Below, one piece after another: positions 44,819-53,751 of a stretch of 55,190 nucleotides of DNA. Below the pieces are notes generated by a model. The model was not told where the DNA came from and made no database searches. It was given only the letters and a program-made list of their open reading frames with translations. The translations under genes and the position numbers were made by a program. The DNA is from Pseudorhodobacter wandonensis (GTDB lineage Bacteria; Pseudomonadota; Alphaproteobacteria; Rhodobacterales; Rhodobacteraceae). The stretch covers positions 1 to 55,190 of the forward strand of contig NZ_LGHT01000020.1 of NCBI RefSeq assembly GCF_001202035.1, in the 5' to 3' direction. How positions within the stretch are numbered: position 1 is the stretch's first letter; every line of letters starts with the position of its first letter.

Positions 44819-46444
44819 ATGATTGCAATCCTTACCCCGCGTGAACGCCAGATCGGCATGGCGATGGCCATAGGCCTCGCCCTTCTGGGCCTGACCATGG
44901 CGGCCCTTGGGGGCCATGATCCGATTGCGGTGCATGGGTTCATGGCGCTAGCGTTGGGGTTGGCACTGGTATTCGCGGTCGGCAGCGTGCTGGAAGAACC
45001 AGCCCCGAACCCGGCCCGCTTGCAGCAATATTACGATGACCCGATCAAGGTGGGCATCGTGCTGGCGATGATATGGGGCGTGTTTGCAATGACCATCGGG
45101 CTGTGGGTGGCGGCCTTGATGGTGTGGCCGGATGCGACCTTTGGACAAGCGTGGTCCAGCTATGGCCGCCTGCGCCCGGTGCATACCACGGGCGTGATCT
45201 TTGCCTTTGGCGGCAATGCGCTGATTGCCACTTCGTTTCACGTCATGCAGCGCACCTGCCGCGCGCGGCTGGCTGATCAGTTGTCTCCTTGGTTTGTGCT
45301 GATCGGCTATAACCTGTTTCTGGTCTGGGCGGTGACGGGCTATTTCATGGGCGTCACGCAGTCCAAGGAATACGCGGAACCCGAATGGTATGCCGATATC
45401 TGGCTGGTGATCGTCTGGGTCACTTATCTTGTCCTGTATCTGCGCACGCTGAAACGGCGGGCAGAACCGCATATCTATGTGGCCAACTGGTATTACCTCG
45501 CGTTTATCGTGGTGGTGGCGATGCTGCATATCGTGAACGCCGCAGCCATCCCGGTCAGTTGGACCGGGGCCAAAAGTTATCCGGCGTTTTCGGGCGTGCA
45601 GGACGCGATGGTGCAATGGTGGTATGGGCACAATGCGGTGGCGTTCTTTATGACCTCGGGTTTTTTGGGGATGCTGTATTACTACTTGCCGATGCGTGCG
45701 CAGCGGCCGATCTTTTCCTATCGCCTGTCGATCATCAGCTTTTGGGGGATCACGTTTTTCTACCTCTGGGTCGGCTCGCACCATCTGCATTACACGGCCT
45801 TGCCGACTTGGGTCCAAAACCTTGGCATGACGTTTTCAATCATGCTGCTGGTGCCAAGCTGGGCATCTGCGGGCAACGCGCTGGCCACACTGAACGGCGC
45901 ATGGCACCGGGTGCGCGACGATGCCACGCTGCGCTTTATGTTCATCGCGGCAGTGTTCTACGGGCTGTCGACATTTGAAGGCTCGTTTTTGGCCATTCGC
46001 CCGGTCAACGCGCTGTCGCATTATACCGACTGGACCGTGGGGCACGTCCATTCCGGCGCGCTGGGGTGGCTGGCGATGGTGACCTTTGGCGCGTTCTATT
46101 CGGTGATCCCACAAATTTGGGGCCGCACGGCGATGTATTCGCCCAAGCTGGTGGAATGGCACTTCTGGTTGGCGCTGGCGGGGCTGCTGACCTATGTGTT
46201 CTCGCTGTGGAACGCGGGGATTACGCAAGGGCTGATGTGGCGGGCCTATAATTCTGCCGGCACACTCAACTATTCCTTCATAGAGAGCATGGAGGCGATG
46301 CGCCCCTATTACATCGCCCGCGTGCTGGGTGGCGCGCTGTTTCTGGCGGGCATCTGTGTGGGCGCAGTAAACATCTGGCTGACCATTCGCGGGGCGCGCG
46401 ACGCCGCCCCCGACCGCCCCCTTTCCCCCCAAGCGGCGGAGTAG
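44819..46444 (+). CDS. ccoN: cbb3-type cytochrome c oxidase subunit I
   Basis: This 541-residue membrane protein is the catalytic core of the high-affinity terminal oxidase. Haem and CuB ligands are visible: RPVHTTGVIFAFGGNALIAT (low-spin haem His), YGHNAVAFF (CuB His), GSHHLHYTALPTW (two CuB His), and GHVHSGALGW (the two haem-ligand His near the C-terminus). An N-terminal extension of about 60 hydrophobic residues precedes the core, as in many alphaproteobacterial CcoN. It starts the ccoNOQP operon, 4 bases before ccoO. Confidence 0.95.
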   Translation: MIAILTPRERQIGMAMAIGLALLGLTMAALGGHDPIAVHGFMALALGLALVFAVGSVLEEPAPNPARLQQYYDDPIKVGIVLAMIWGVFAMTIGLWVAALMVWPDATFGQAWSSYGRLRPVHTTGVIFAFGGNALIATSFHVMQRTCRARLADQLSPWFVLIGYNLFLVWAVTGYFMGVTQSKEYAEPEWYADIWLVIVWVTYLVLYLRTLKRRAEPHIYVANWYYLAFIVVVAMLHIVNAAAIPVSWTGAKSYPAFSGVQDAMVQWWYGHNAVAFFMTSGFLGMLYYYLPMRAQRPIFSYRLSIISFWGITFFYLWVGSHHLHYTALPTWVQNLGMTFSIMLLVPSWASAGNALATLNGAWHRVRDDATLRFMFIAAVFYGLSTFEGSFLAIRPVNALSHYTDWTVGHVHSGALGWLAMVTFGAFYSVIPQIWGRTAMYSPKLVEWHFWLALAGLLTYVFSLWNAGITQGLMWRAYNSAGTLNYSFIESMEAMRPYYIARVLGGALFLAGICVGAVNIWLTIRGARDAAPDRPLSPQAAE

Positions 46445-46448
46445 CCCC

Positions 46449-47177
46449 ATGTCGATTTTCAAATTCCACTACAACCTTGAGAAGAACTCGGTCGGCTTTG
46501 TTGTCGCCATCATTCTGGCGGCCAGCGTGGGCGGCTTGGTCGAAATCGCGCCGCTGTTCACCATTGATGATACGGTGGAAACGCTGCCCGATATGCGGGT
46601 GTATACGCCCTTGGAACTAGCCGGGCGCAACATCTATATCCGCGAGGGCTGCTATGCCTGCCACAGCCAGATGATCCGCACCCTGCGCGACGAGGTGGAG
46701 CGTTATGGCCCCTATTCGCTGGCCGCAGAGTCGCAGTATGACCACCCGATGCTGTGGGGGTCAAAGCGCACCGGGCCGGATATTGCCCGCCTGGGCGGCA
46801 AGTATTCTGACGATTGGCACGAAGCACACCTGATCTATCCGCGCGCGGTAGTGCCAACCTCGATCATGCCCGCCTATCCTTGGCTGGCGACCACACCGCT
46901 GGATGTAGAAGGTCTTGGCGCGCATCTGGCGGTGCTGGCCCAACTTGGCGTGCCTTACACGGATGATATGATCGCAAATGCATCCCGCGATGCCACCGCA
47001 CAGGCCCGCCCTGATAGCGATGCAGCCACAGGCCTCGTGGACCGCTATGGCGAGGCGACAACCATACGCCGCTTCACCGATGCCCGCGAAGTGACCGAGA
47101 TGGATGCTGTGATCGCCTATCTTCAAATTCTGGGGCAGTTGACCCAAGCGCCCTATGCGGCGGAGGTGCCCCAATGA
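46449..47177 (+). CDS. ccoO: cbb3-type oxidase mono-haem subunit II
   Basis: This 242-residue subunit has an N-terminal membrane anchor (VGFVVAIILAASVGGLVEIA, about residues 15-34), the c-haem motif CYACH in REGCYACHSQMIRTLRDE, and the axial Met in PTSIMPAYPWL. It passes electrons from CcoP to CcoN. Length and motifs are normal. Its stop overlaps the ccoQ start (ATGA). Confidence 0.95.
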   Translation: MSIFKFHYNLEKNSVGFVVAIILAASVGGLVEIAPLFTIDDTVETLPDMRVYTPLELAGRNIYIREGCYACHSQMIRTLRDEVERYGPYSLAAESQYDHPMLWGSKRTGPDIARLGGKYSDDWHEAHLIYPRAVVPTSIMPAYPWLATTPLDVEGLGAHLAVLAQLGVPYTDDMIANASRDATAQARPDSDAATGLVDRYGEATTIRRFTDAREVTEMDAVIAYLQILGQLTQAPYAAEVPQ

Positions 47178-47338
47178 CCCATGATTTCGCGCTGTTTCTG
47201 GCCAAGACCGTGGGGCTGTTCTACCTGATGGGATTTTTCATCATCATCGTGATCCACACCTATCGCCCCTCTCGCAAGGCCGCAGCGGATCGGGCCGCAA
47301 ACGCGATCCTGACAGCGGAGGATAAACCATGTCCGTAA
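47174..47338 (+). CDS. ccoQ: cbb3-type oxidase small subunit
   Basis: This 54-residue protein has one membrane helix (TVGLFYLMGFFIIIVIHTY, about residues 11-29) followed by the family-type basic and Glu-rich tail (RPSRKAAADRAANAILTAED). The ATG overlaps the ccoO stop and the gene overlaps ccoP by 10 bases. CcoQ stabilises the complex. Confidence 0.88.
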   Translation: MTHDFALFLAKTVGLFYLMGFFIIIVIHTYRPSRKAAADRAANAILTAEDKPCP

Positions 47339-48207
47339 CCGAACGCGACATATTCTCGGGCTACATGACCACAGGGCATGACTGGAACGGGATAAAGGAA
47401 CTGAATTCCCCCATCCCGCGCGTTGTACTGTGGTTCATGCTGGTCACACATGTTTATGCGGTGATCATCTGGACGCTCTATCCGGCGTGGCCTTTGGGGA
47501 ACACGCACAGCATGGGGCTTTTGGGCGGTGACCAAAAAATCGCCGTGGCCGCCGATGTTGCCACAGCCACAGCCGCCCGCGCAGATTGGACTACCGCACT
47601 GGCCACCGAAGACTTTGACACCATCCGCGCCAACCCCGACCTGATGGGCCGCGCGCTGGCCACTGCCGGACAGCTTTTTGGTGAAAATTGCCAGGCTTGC
47701 CACGGCGCGGGCGGTATGGGCGGCCCAGGCTTTCCCCGTTTATCGGATGATATCTGGCTGTGGGGCGGCACGGCAGAGGATATCACGGTGACCTTGCGCT
47801 ATGGCATCAACAGCCCACATCCCGACACGCATGTTGCACAGATGCCCGCCTTTGGCCGGGATGGCCTGCTATCAGGCCCAGAGATTGCCGTGCTGACAGG
47901 CTATGTCCAGACTCTTGGCGCGGGGGTGGTTCCAGATGACCCGTCTGAAGGTGCCGTGCTCTTTCAGGAAAACTGCGCCGCGTGCCACGGCGCCGATGCA
48001 AAAGGTGTGGAAGGCCTTGGCGCACCGAACCTGACCGATGCCGACTGGATATATGGCGGCGATTCGGCCACCATCCGCCTTACCCTGTTGAACGGCCGCC
48101 AAGGCGTTATGCCCGCATGGCAGCCGCGCCTGACAGATGCCGAAATCCGCATGCTGGCGCTGTATGTCGAAGGCCTGCACACCAAGGGAGCGGAGGATGC
48201 GCAATGA
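47329..48207 (+). CDS. ccoP: cbb3-type oxidase di-haem subunit III
   Basis: This 292-residue subunit has an N-terminal membrane helix (PRVVLWFMLVTHVYAVIIWT) and the N-terminal family motif HDWNGIKELNSPIPR. Two c-type haem sites follow: CQACH near residue 122 and CAACH near residue 217. Axial-Met segments are VAQMPAF and GVMPAW. It receives electrons from the cytochrome c pool. It overlaps the following small gene by four bases. Confidence 0.95.
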   Translation: MSVTERDIFSGYMTTGHDWNGIKELNSPIPRVVLWFMLVTHVYAVIIWTLYPAWPLGNTHSMGLLGGDQKIAVAADVATATAARADWTTALATEDFDTIRANPDLMGRALATAGQLFGENCQACHGAGGMGGPGFPRLSDDIWLWGGTAEDITVTLRYGINSPHPDTHVAQMPAFGRDGLLSGPEIAVLTGYVQTLGAGVVPDDPSEGAVLFQENCAACHGADAKGVEGLGAPNLTDADWIYGGDSATIRLTLLNGRQGVMPAWQPRLTDAEIRMLALYVEGLHTKGAEDAQ

Positions 48208-48359
48208 CCCGATCTCCCCGGTTTTGGATCGCCGTGGCCTTTGCTGCCTTGGCCTTGGTGATCGGCGCGAACTGGCATCTGGTCACTGTGGCCTTCACCT
48301 CGCAACCCGGTTGTGTGACGACCGCACCCGACATGGCAGCCGCAAAGCCGGGCTGCTGA
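48204..48359 (+). CDS. Small single-helix membrane protein after ccoP, function unknown
   Basis: This 51-residue protein has one hydrophobic segment (FWIAVAFAALALVIGANWHL, about residues 7-26) and two Cys in the tail (PGC, KPGC). The ATG overlaps the ccoP stop (ATGA), so translation is coupled. I do not recognise a family. The Cys-containing tail outside the membrane could be metal-related, but this is only a guess. Confidence 0.7.
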   Translation: MTRSPRFWIAVAFAALALVIGANWHLVTVAFTSQPGCVTTAPDMAAAKPGC

Positions 48360-48371
48360 AAGGGAGAACCC

Positions 48372-49181
48372 ATGCTTGAACCCCTTCCCGCACTTGAAGC
48401 GCGTCACCGCCCGCCAGACCGTTTCGCACGAAACCTTTCGCAAACGGCGGCGCTGGATTGGCTGGCGGCAGGCTGGCGCGACTTGCGCCAAAGCCCCGCC
48501 ACCAGCCTGATCTACGGATTGGCCATAACGCTTTTATCAGTGGCCGTGATTGCGGGGCTGGTCCAGGTGGGCCTGAGCAACCTGATCTTTCCCGCCCTGT
48601 CGGGGTTTCTCGTCATCGGCCCGCTGCTGGCCATCGGCCTGTATGAAAAAAGCCGCTGCTTGGGGTTGGGCACGAGCCCCACGTTCGCGCAAATGCTGTT
48701 CGTGCATCCCCGCGCGGGCGGGCAAGTCGCGTTTGCAGGTCTGCTTTTGTGCTTGCTGATCATGCTATGGTTGCGCGCCGCCGATCTGCTTTATGCGCTG
48801 TTTTTCGGGATGGTGGCATTTCCGGGGTTTGACAATCTGGCCAGCCAATTGCTGACCACGCCGCGCGGCTGGGCGATGATTGCAACCGGATCGGCCATCG
48901 GCGGGCTGTTTGCGTCCTTTGCCATGGCGATCAGCCTGTTTTCCATCCCCATGCTGCTGGAACGCCGCGTTGATGCGCTGACGGCACTTGGCACATCCTT
49001 TGCCATGACCACCCAGAACCTACGTGCCGTGCTGCCATGGGGCGCGATTGTCACCCTTGGGTTCGCATTGTCGGCTGCCACCGGGTTGTTGGGTTTGATC
49101 GTGATCTTTCCGCTGCTCGGCCACGGCACTTGGCACGCATGGCTTGCCCTGCGCCCACACAAGCAGGAGGAGGCGAAATGA
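48372..49181 (+). CDS. DUF2189 integral membrane protein
   Basis: This 269-residue protein has six or so hydrophobic segments, including SLIYGLAITLLSVAVIAGLV and FPALSGFLVIGPLLAIGLYE. The latter, with the following region (YEKSRCLGLG), is typical of DUF2189. The family is often found near cytochrome oxidase genes in Rhodobacterales; its function is not established. It overlaps ccoS by four bases (ATGA), so it is part of the cbb3 operon. Confidence 0.87.
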   Translation: MLEPLPALEARHRPPDRFARNLSQTAALDWLAAGWRDLRQSPATSLIYGLAITLLSVAVIAGLVQVGLSNLIFPALSGFLVIGPLLAIGLYEKSRCLGLGTSPTFAQMLFVHPRAGGQVAFAGLLLCLLIMLWLRAADLLYALFFGMVAFPGFDNLASQLLTTPRGWAMIATGSAIGGLFASFAMAISLFSIPMLLERRVDALTALGTSFAMTTQNLRAVLPWGAIVTLGFALSAATGLLGLIVIFPLLGHGTWHAWLALRPHKQEEAK

Positions 49182-49357
49182 ACTACTACTTCCTCATCCC
49201 CGTCTCAATCGGCCTTGGCCTGACAGGTTTGGCCGCATTTTTCTGGGCCATGCGCCATAATCAATACGAAGACCTTGACGGTGCCGCCGCCCGCGTGCTG
49301 AACGCCCCCGACAAACCTCTCACCACCCTGCCTGCAAAGGACACGACCCATGGATAA
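49178..49357 (+). CDS. ccoS: cbb3-type oxidase assembly protein
   Basis: This 59-residue protein has one N-terminal membrane helix (YFLIPVSIGLGLTGLAAFFW) followed by the diagnostic NQYEDLDGAAARVL segment. CcoS is needed to mature the cofactors of the cbb3 oxidase. The rest of the usual ccoGHI assembly set is absent, so this operon must rely on copies elsewhere. Confidence 0.9.
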   Translation: MNYYFLIPVSIGLGLTGLAAFFWAMRHNQYEDLDGAAARVLNAPDKPLTTLPAKDTTHG

Positions 49358-49583
49358 CTGGCTGCCCACCCTGATCACACCGACACCGACAGAAGGCTAT
49401 AACCTTGCGCTGAAGCTTTCACGCATGACCATCAAATTAACGCAACCCGATGCCGCCGCGCGCGAACGGATGCGCCCGGATTATGCCGAGGATGCAAACT
49501 CCCTGATTGCGGTCAGCGCAGTGGTCGCGACCCATTTCGCCACCATCGCCGCCGCCAACGGCCACTGGCGCGAAACCAAATGA
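49350..49583 (+). CDS. Short soluble protein in cbb3 operon, unknown function
   Basis: This 77-residue protein begins MDNWLPTLITPTPTEGYNLA and overlaps the ends of both neighbours (8 bases with ccoS, 4 bases with the next gene). The tight coupling argues for a real gene. It has no membrane segment, metal motif or recognised family. Confidence 0.65.
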   Translation: MDNWLPTLITPTPTEGYNLALKLSRMTIKLTQPDAAARERMRPDYAEDANSLIAVSAVVATHFATIAAANGHWRETK

Positions 49584-49849
49584 GCAGTATTACGGTTACG
49601 GCCCAAGGCTTTGAGGTGGACGCAATCCTTGTCGCCGCAGCTTTCGGGCTGGACCCTTCGCAGTTGCAAGAAAAAATGCGCGCAGGCGAAGTGACCAGCC
49701 TGTGCGAAAAGGGTGAGGGCGATGATGAAGGCCGCTTTCGCCTGACCTTTCGGCATGATGGGCACGCGCTGAGGCTGACCGTAGATGCGGAAGGCAGCGT
49801 TCTGTCGCGCGCAACCTTTCCCGCAGGGCGTGTAAAGCCCGTGGATTAA
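49580..49849 (+). CDS. DUF6522-like small protein
   Basis: This 89-residue protein has a beta-rich pattern (SSITVTAQGFEVDAILVAAA, FGLDPSQLQEKMRAGEVTSL, FRLTFRHDGHALRLTVDAEG). It is clearly similar to the first 85 residues of the protein at 50151-50609. I believe this corresponds to DUF6522, a small family near respiratory genes; the family name is from memory. It is the last gene of the cbb3 operon. Confidence 0.7.
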   Translation: MSSITVTAQGFEVDAILVAAAFGLDPSQLQEKMRAGEVTSLCEKGEGDDEGRFRLTFRHDGHALRLTVDAEGSVLSRATFPAGRVKPVD

Positions 49850-50150
49850 GGTCCAAAGGCAACTTTGGTATCGTTGGAGCCTTTACGCGTTCGACAAAAT
49901 GAGTTTGCGCTTGCGTTTTGGTCCATGCAGGCGTCCCGTGTAACAGCAGCTGATTGACCAGCTGTTGCCAAACATCTCGAAATCAGATGGTCGCTGGAAA
50001 GCTGTCTTCCTGTCCTATCGCCAGTCAGCATCCGCGCGCGAACTTCATGAGAGGTTCGTAAAATGTTGAGCGTTGTCAAAAGGCGCTGGGGTATTGCTGC
50101 GAAAGCCGGGTCCATGGCAGCACCACACGACAAAGCATGAAGAGGTATCG
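49850..50150. other. Intergenic, no gene recognised
   Basis: This 300-base gap separates the cbb3 operon from the second DUF6522-like gene. Scattered short frames have no family signal. Confidence 0.5.
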
Positions 50151-50609
50151 ATGGAAAAAATCACACTTCCCGCCGACAGATTTGAGCCTGATATGACTGC
50201 AGTGGCCGAGGCATTTGACATCAGTACCAACGAGTTGCATGACGGCATAGAAATTGGCGCGATCAGCCGGTGGCTTGAAGTGGGGACCGGCGACGCGGAT
50301 GACAAACCTCATCAGATCTTCGCCTCTGCTGTGCTTGGGATCAGGGTCGATGTAGATGAACACGGCAACGTGCAATCGACCAGCAAATACGATATAATCA
50401 GCGCCGCACCGCAATCGTATCCAGTTTCAGGCTCCGACAAAGGCGCGGTGCAAAAGGCCTTGGCCACCCCTTTGCAACATGGCCCTGATACCACCCACAA
50501 AACCCACATCGATGCACTTCTTGACGAGGCGCTGAACGAGAGCTTTCCCGCCAGCGATCCTATGGCCATCAGCGTGCCCCGCTTGCGGACGAGGTCTGAT
50601 GATGAATGA
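50151..50609 (+). CDS. DUF6522-like protein with acidic C-terminal extension
   Basis: This 152-residue protein has an N-terminal domain (MEKITLPADRFEPDMTAVAE, FDISTNELHDGIEIGAISRW) paralogous to the 49580-49849 protein. It then has a separate tail ending HIDALLDEALNESFPASDP, a short motif common at the C-terminus of small alphaproteobacterial stress proteins. The start at 50151 follows GAAGAGG and matches the paralogue's start; an in-frame upstream ATG is not supported. Confidence 0.7.
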   Translation: MEKITLPADRFEPDMTAVAEAFDISTNELHDGIEIGAISRWLEVGTGDADDKPHQIFASAVLGIRVDVDEHGNVQSTSKYDIISAAPQSYPVSGSDKGAVQKALATPLQHGPDTTHKTHIDALLDEALNESFPASDPMAISVPRLRTRSDDE

Positions 50610-50639
50610 AGGTTCTGTTTCAGAAACCATTCACATGCA

Positions 50640-51492
50640 TTGGGCCACATAATGGTCGAACACTCTGACGAAGTGGACGAAATCCCCCGCCTGAAATGGC
50701 CGCGTCGCTTTCCGGTGCCAAGCGATTTTGCTGTTGCAAAGGCATCTCGGATCACCGAAGGGAAATTCCGGCCCGCGCCCGAGGGGGCGACCCGGATCGC
50801 GACCTTGCGCATTCACCGCTTCAATCCGGACGGTAAGGACGGCCCGCAGATGGACACCTTCCGCGTTGATCTGGACGATTGCGGGCCGATGCTGCTGGAT
50901 GCGCCGATCTGGATTAAGTCCAGGTTCGATGCGACGCTGACCTTGCGCCGCTCTCGCCGCAAAAGGTTTGCGGGCCTTGCGCGATGACCATTGACGGCAC
51001 CAACTGGACGGTTTGCACACGCGCCATGGATGAGTTGTCCGATCCTGTCACCATCTACCCGCTGGTCAACCTGCCGGTGATCAAGAATCTGATCACCGAT
51101 CAGACGCAACTTTTCGCTCAGCACGTCCTGACCGAGCCCTTGCTGAAAACCGAAACGCCTGCGCCAGAGCATGAGCGCCTGCAGTCGGTTGCGCAGCGCA
51201 CAGCCCTTGACGGCTATTACGAATATATCATGTGTTTTTGCTGCACCTCGGGATGTCCCAGCCATTGATGGAACGGCGACCGTTTCCTTGGTCCCGCCGC
51301 CTTAATCACCTCTTGGCGCTGGCTGGCCGACAGCCGCGACGAGAGTCAGGTTGCGCGATTGGAGGTGCTGAACGAGCCGTTCCGGCGTTATCGCTGCCAC
51401 ACGATCCTGAACTGCACCCGGACCTGCGCGCGCGGCTTGAACCCCGGCAAGGCCATAGCCGAAGTGGAGCGGTTGAAGATTGAAGCGTTAGC
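50640..51492 (+). pseudogene. sdhB: Succinate dehydrogenase iron-sulphur subunit, decayed second copy
   Basis: The frame from 50640 gives SRITEGKFRPAPEGATRIAT and MDTFRVDLDDCGPMLLDAPI, standard SdhB. At the [2Fe-2S] loop the first Cys codon has become Arg and one base is lost, so the frame ends at 50987; the sequence resumes in another frame as MTIDGTNWTVCTRAMDELSD. The second Fe-S segment reads CFCCTSGCPSH followed by TGA where Trp is expected ([12 protein letters not shown]), and the frame continues with [20 protein letters not shown]. So there are one frameshift, one stop and a lost ligand. No sdhA, sdhC or sdhD is nearby; the IS66 left end follows at 51493. Confidence 0.88.
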
Positions 51493-51571
51493 GGTGCGCC
51501 CAGCCCACCTTCCTTGTGCGCCGCTGATCTGAGATTCAGCCCCCATGGATGGATGATCAGGGAGGTTCTCC

Positions 51572-51961
51572 ATGGAGCGCTCAACGGAGTTTCTCAGCAA
51601 CATTGATATGGTTGTGTGGCCGCGTGGTCACCGCCGGTGGCCGGATGCAGTGAAGGCGCAAATTGTGGCCGAGACGTTGGTTGAGGGTGCCTCGGTGGGC
51701 GCGGTTGCGCGGCGTTATGACATGCGGGCCAATCATTTGTCGGAATGGCGGCGCATGGCGTGCGAGGGCAAGCTGGTTTTGCCCGCTGTGACCGAAGAGG
51801 CGAGCTTTGCGGCGTTGGTTGTGCGCGAGGAAGTTGATGCGGTTCCTGAACCTGCGCCCCCGTTGGATCTGCTCTGTGGCAGCGTCCATGTGCGATTGGA
51901 CGCAAACACATCTGCGGCACGCATTGCCGAGATTGTCCGTGCCTTGAATGCGCCCTCATGA
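51572..51961 (+). CDS. tnpA: IS66 TnpA accessory protein
   Basis: This 129-residue IS66 ORF1 protein has a helix-turn-helix region (VKAQIVAETLVEGASVGAVA, RRYDMRANHLSEWRR) and the typical C-terminus DANTSAARIAEIVRALNA. The frame is intact, and its stop overlaps the tnpB start (ATGA). Its exact role in transposition is not settled for the family. Confidence 0.92.
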   Translation: MERSTEFLSNIDMVVWPRGHRRWPDAVKAQIVAETLVEGASVGAVARRYDMRANHLSEWRRMACEGKLVLPAVTEEASFAALVVREEVDAVPEPAPPLDLLCGSVHVRLDANTSAARIAEIVRALNAPS

Positions 51962-52354
51962 TGTTCCCTTCGAACCGAGTGCGGATCGTTGTGGCGACCA
52001 AGCCTGTCGACTTCCGCAAAGGGCATGACGGGCTCGCAGCGCTGATTAAGAACGAGCTGCGCAAGGATCCGTTCACGCGTTGCCCGGCAGGCGATTTGCA
52101 AAGTAAATCTGCCGTGAGGGGGGACAGTTTTTGTGTTCCGCTCAAGACGGGCAGATCGGATTAAGCTGCTGTATCGGGATGGCACTGGTTTGGTCATGGC
52201 TTACAAAAGGTTGGAGGAGCATATCTTCACCTGGCCCGCGATCAAAGATGGGCTGATGGCCTTGAACCACGCTCAGTTTGAAGTGCTGTTCTCGGGTTTA
52301 GACTGGCGCAAAGTAAGGGCTTTGTCAGTGCGCCCCCCCACTGCGGCAGAGTGA
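51958..52354 (+). pseudogene. tnpB: IS66 TnpB, split by a 43-nt hairpin insertion
   Basis: The N-terminal half reads MMFPSNRVRIVVATKPVDFR and GHDGLAALIKNELRKDPFT, as in IS66 ORF2. After 43 extra bases (52078-52120) the family sequence resumes in another frame as TVFVFRSRRADRIKLLYRDG and continues to RAL...PPTAAE with its normal stop at 52352-52354. No other lesion is seen, so removal of the insertion would restore a normal TnpB. Confidence 0.87.
52078..52120 (-). repeat. Miniature hairpin insertion element, copy B (in tnpB, reverse orientation)
   Basis: In element orientation (minus strand) it begins CCCTCACGGCA, has stem GATTT / AAATC around loop ACTTTGC, an outer CGGCA/TGCCG pairing with a GCC bulge, and ends TGCCGGGCAACG. 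Its boundaries are fixed by the interruption of the TnpB reading frame between DPFT and TVFVF. It shifts the frame by 43 bases. Confidence 0.75.
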
Positions 52355-53134
52355 ATCAGGTTGTCTTTTGTAGGGGTGCTGAGGTGTTGGAAATGATAGT
52401 CATTCCCCATGTCAAAACTTGCCGATCTCCCTGATGATGTTGAAACCCTGAAAGCGCTTCTTGTTGCCTCAGAGAACCGCAATCTGCGCAAGCAGGATCG
52501 TATCGATCAGTTGGAGAAACTGGTTTCTGACTTCAAACGTGCCCTGTTTGGCGCAAGGTCTGAGAAGGCCGACCCGGAGCAATATGAGCTGGCGCTGGAA
52601 GATATCAAAACGGCTATGGCGGCGGTCCGCGCTGAAGATGACGCGGTGGATCCGCCTGCATCGCGCCCGGCAAAACCGCGCAATACCAACCGTGGCTCAC
52701 TGCCCAAGCATCTGCCCCGCATTGAAGAGGTGATTGCGCCCGATAGCATGACCTGCGGCTGCGGCGCTGAACGGCATGTGATCGGTGAGGACATCAGCGA
52801 ACGCCTCGACATCGTTCCTGCGCAGTTCCGTGTGATTGTCACCCGCCGCCCGAAATATGCCTGCTGATCCTGCACCAATGGCGTGGTGCAAGCGCCTGCA
52901 CCAGCGCGCCTGATCCCGGGCGGCATGCCAACTGATGCAACAGTGGCGCATGTTTTGGTGAGCAAATACGCAGATCATCTGCCCCTGTATCGTCAGGCGC
53001 AAATTTACAGCCGCCAAGGTATCGATCTGGATCGTTCCACTCTCGCCGGATGGGTCGGCAAAGCGGCCTATGAGCTGCGGCCCGTGTTTGAAGCGTTGAT
53101 GGCCGATCTGAAGCAGTCGACCAAGCTATTCATG

Positions 53135-53175
53135 CCCTCCCGGCCGATTGCCCTGCAATCGCCTGCTGGGTAACA
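53135..53175 (+). repeat. Miniature hairpin insertion element, copy C (in tnpC)
   Basis: These 41 extra bases begin CCCTCCCGGC, carry the perfect inner stem CGATTGC-CCT-GCAATCG, have outer CCCGGC/GCTGGG pairing with a bulge, and end TGCTGGGTAACA. They lie exactly between the codons for LFM and DET of the transposase. Similar in layout to copy B, with different stem bases. Confidence 0.75.
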
Positions 53176-53751
53176 GACGAGACCCGCGCCCCGGTGCTCG
53201 ATCCGGGTAAACGCAAAACCAAAACTGGATACTTCTGGGCACTTGCCCGCGATGACCGCCCATGGGGCGGCACGGCTCCACCCGGTGTGGCCTTCACATA
53301 TGCGCCGGGACGGTCCGGCCAATATGCTGATGACATTTTGAATGGCTTCACGGGCATCCTCCAAGTGGACGGGTATGCAGGATACAATCGCCTACTCAAA
53401 CGTGTCGATGACAAGGTTGGGTTGGTATACTGCTGGGCTCATGCGCGGCGCAAACTGCATGAGGTTGCGCAAGCGGGCTCAGCCCCCATCGCTGAGGCGG
53501 GATTGAAACAGATCGCTGCACTCTACCAGATCGAAAAGAGTATCCGTGGCTTGACCGCCGAGGAACGTCTGGGCGCACGGCAAGACCGCTCAGCACCATT
53601 GATCGTCGCGTTTGAGGCGTGGCTCACGACCAATCGAGCGCGCCTCTCAGCCAAGGCCCCTCTCGGCGAAGCGTTCAAATACATTGCAAAATACTGGGAT
53701 GGACTGTGCCTGTTTCTGACTGACGGTCGCATCGAGATGGACAATAATACC

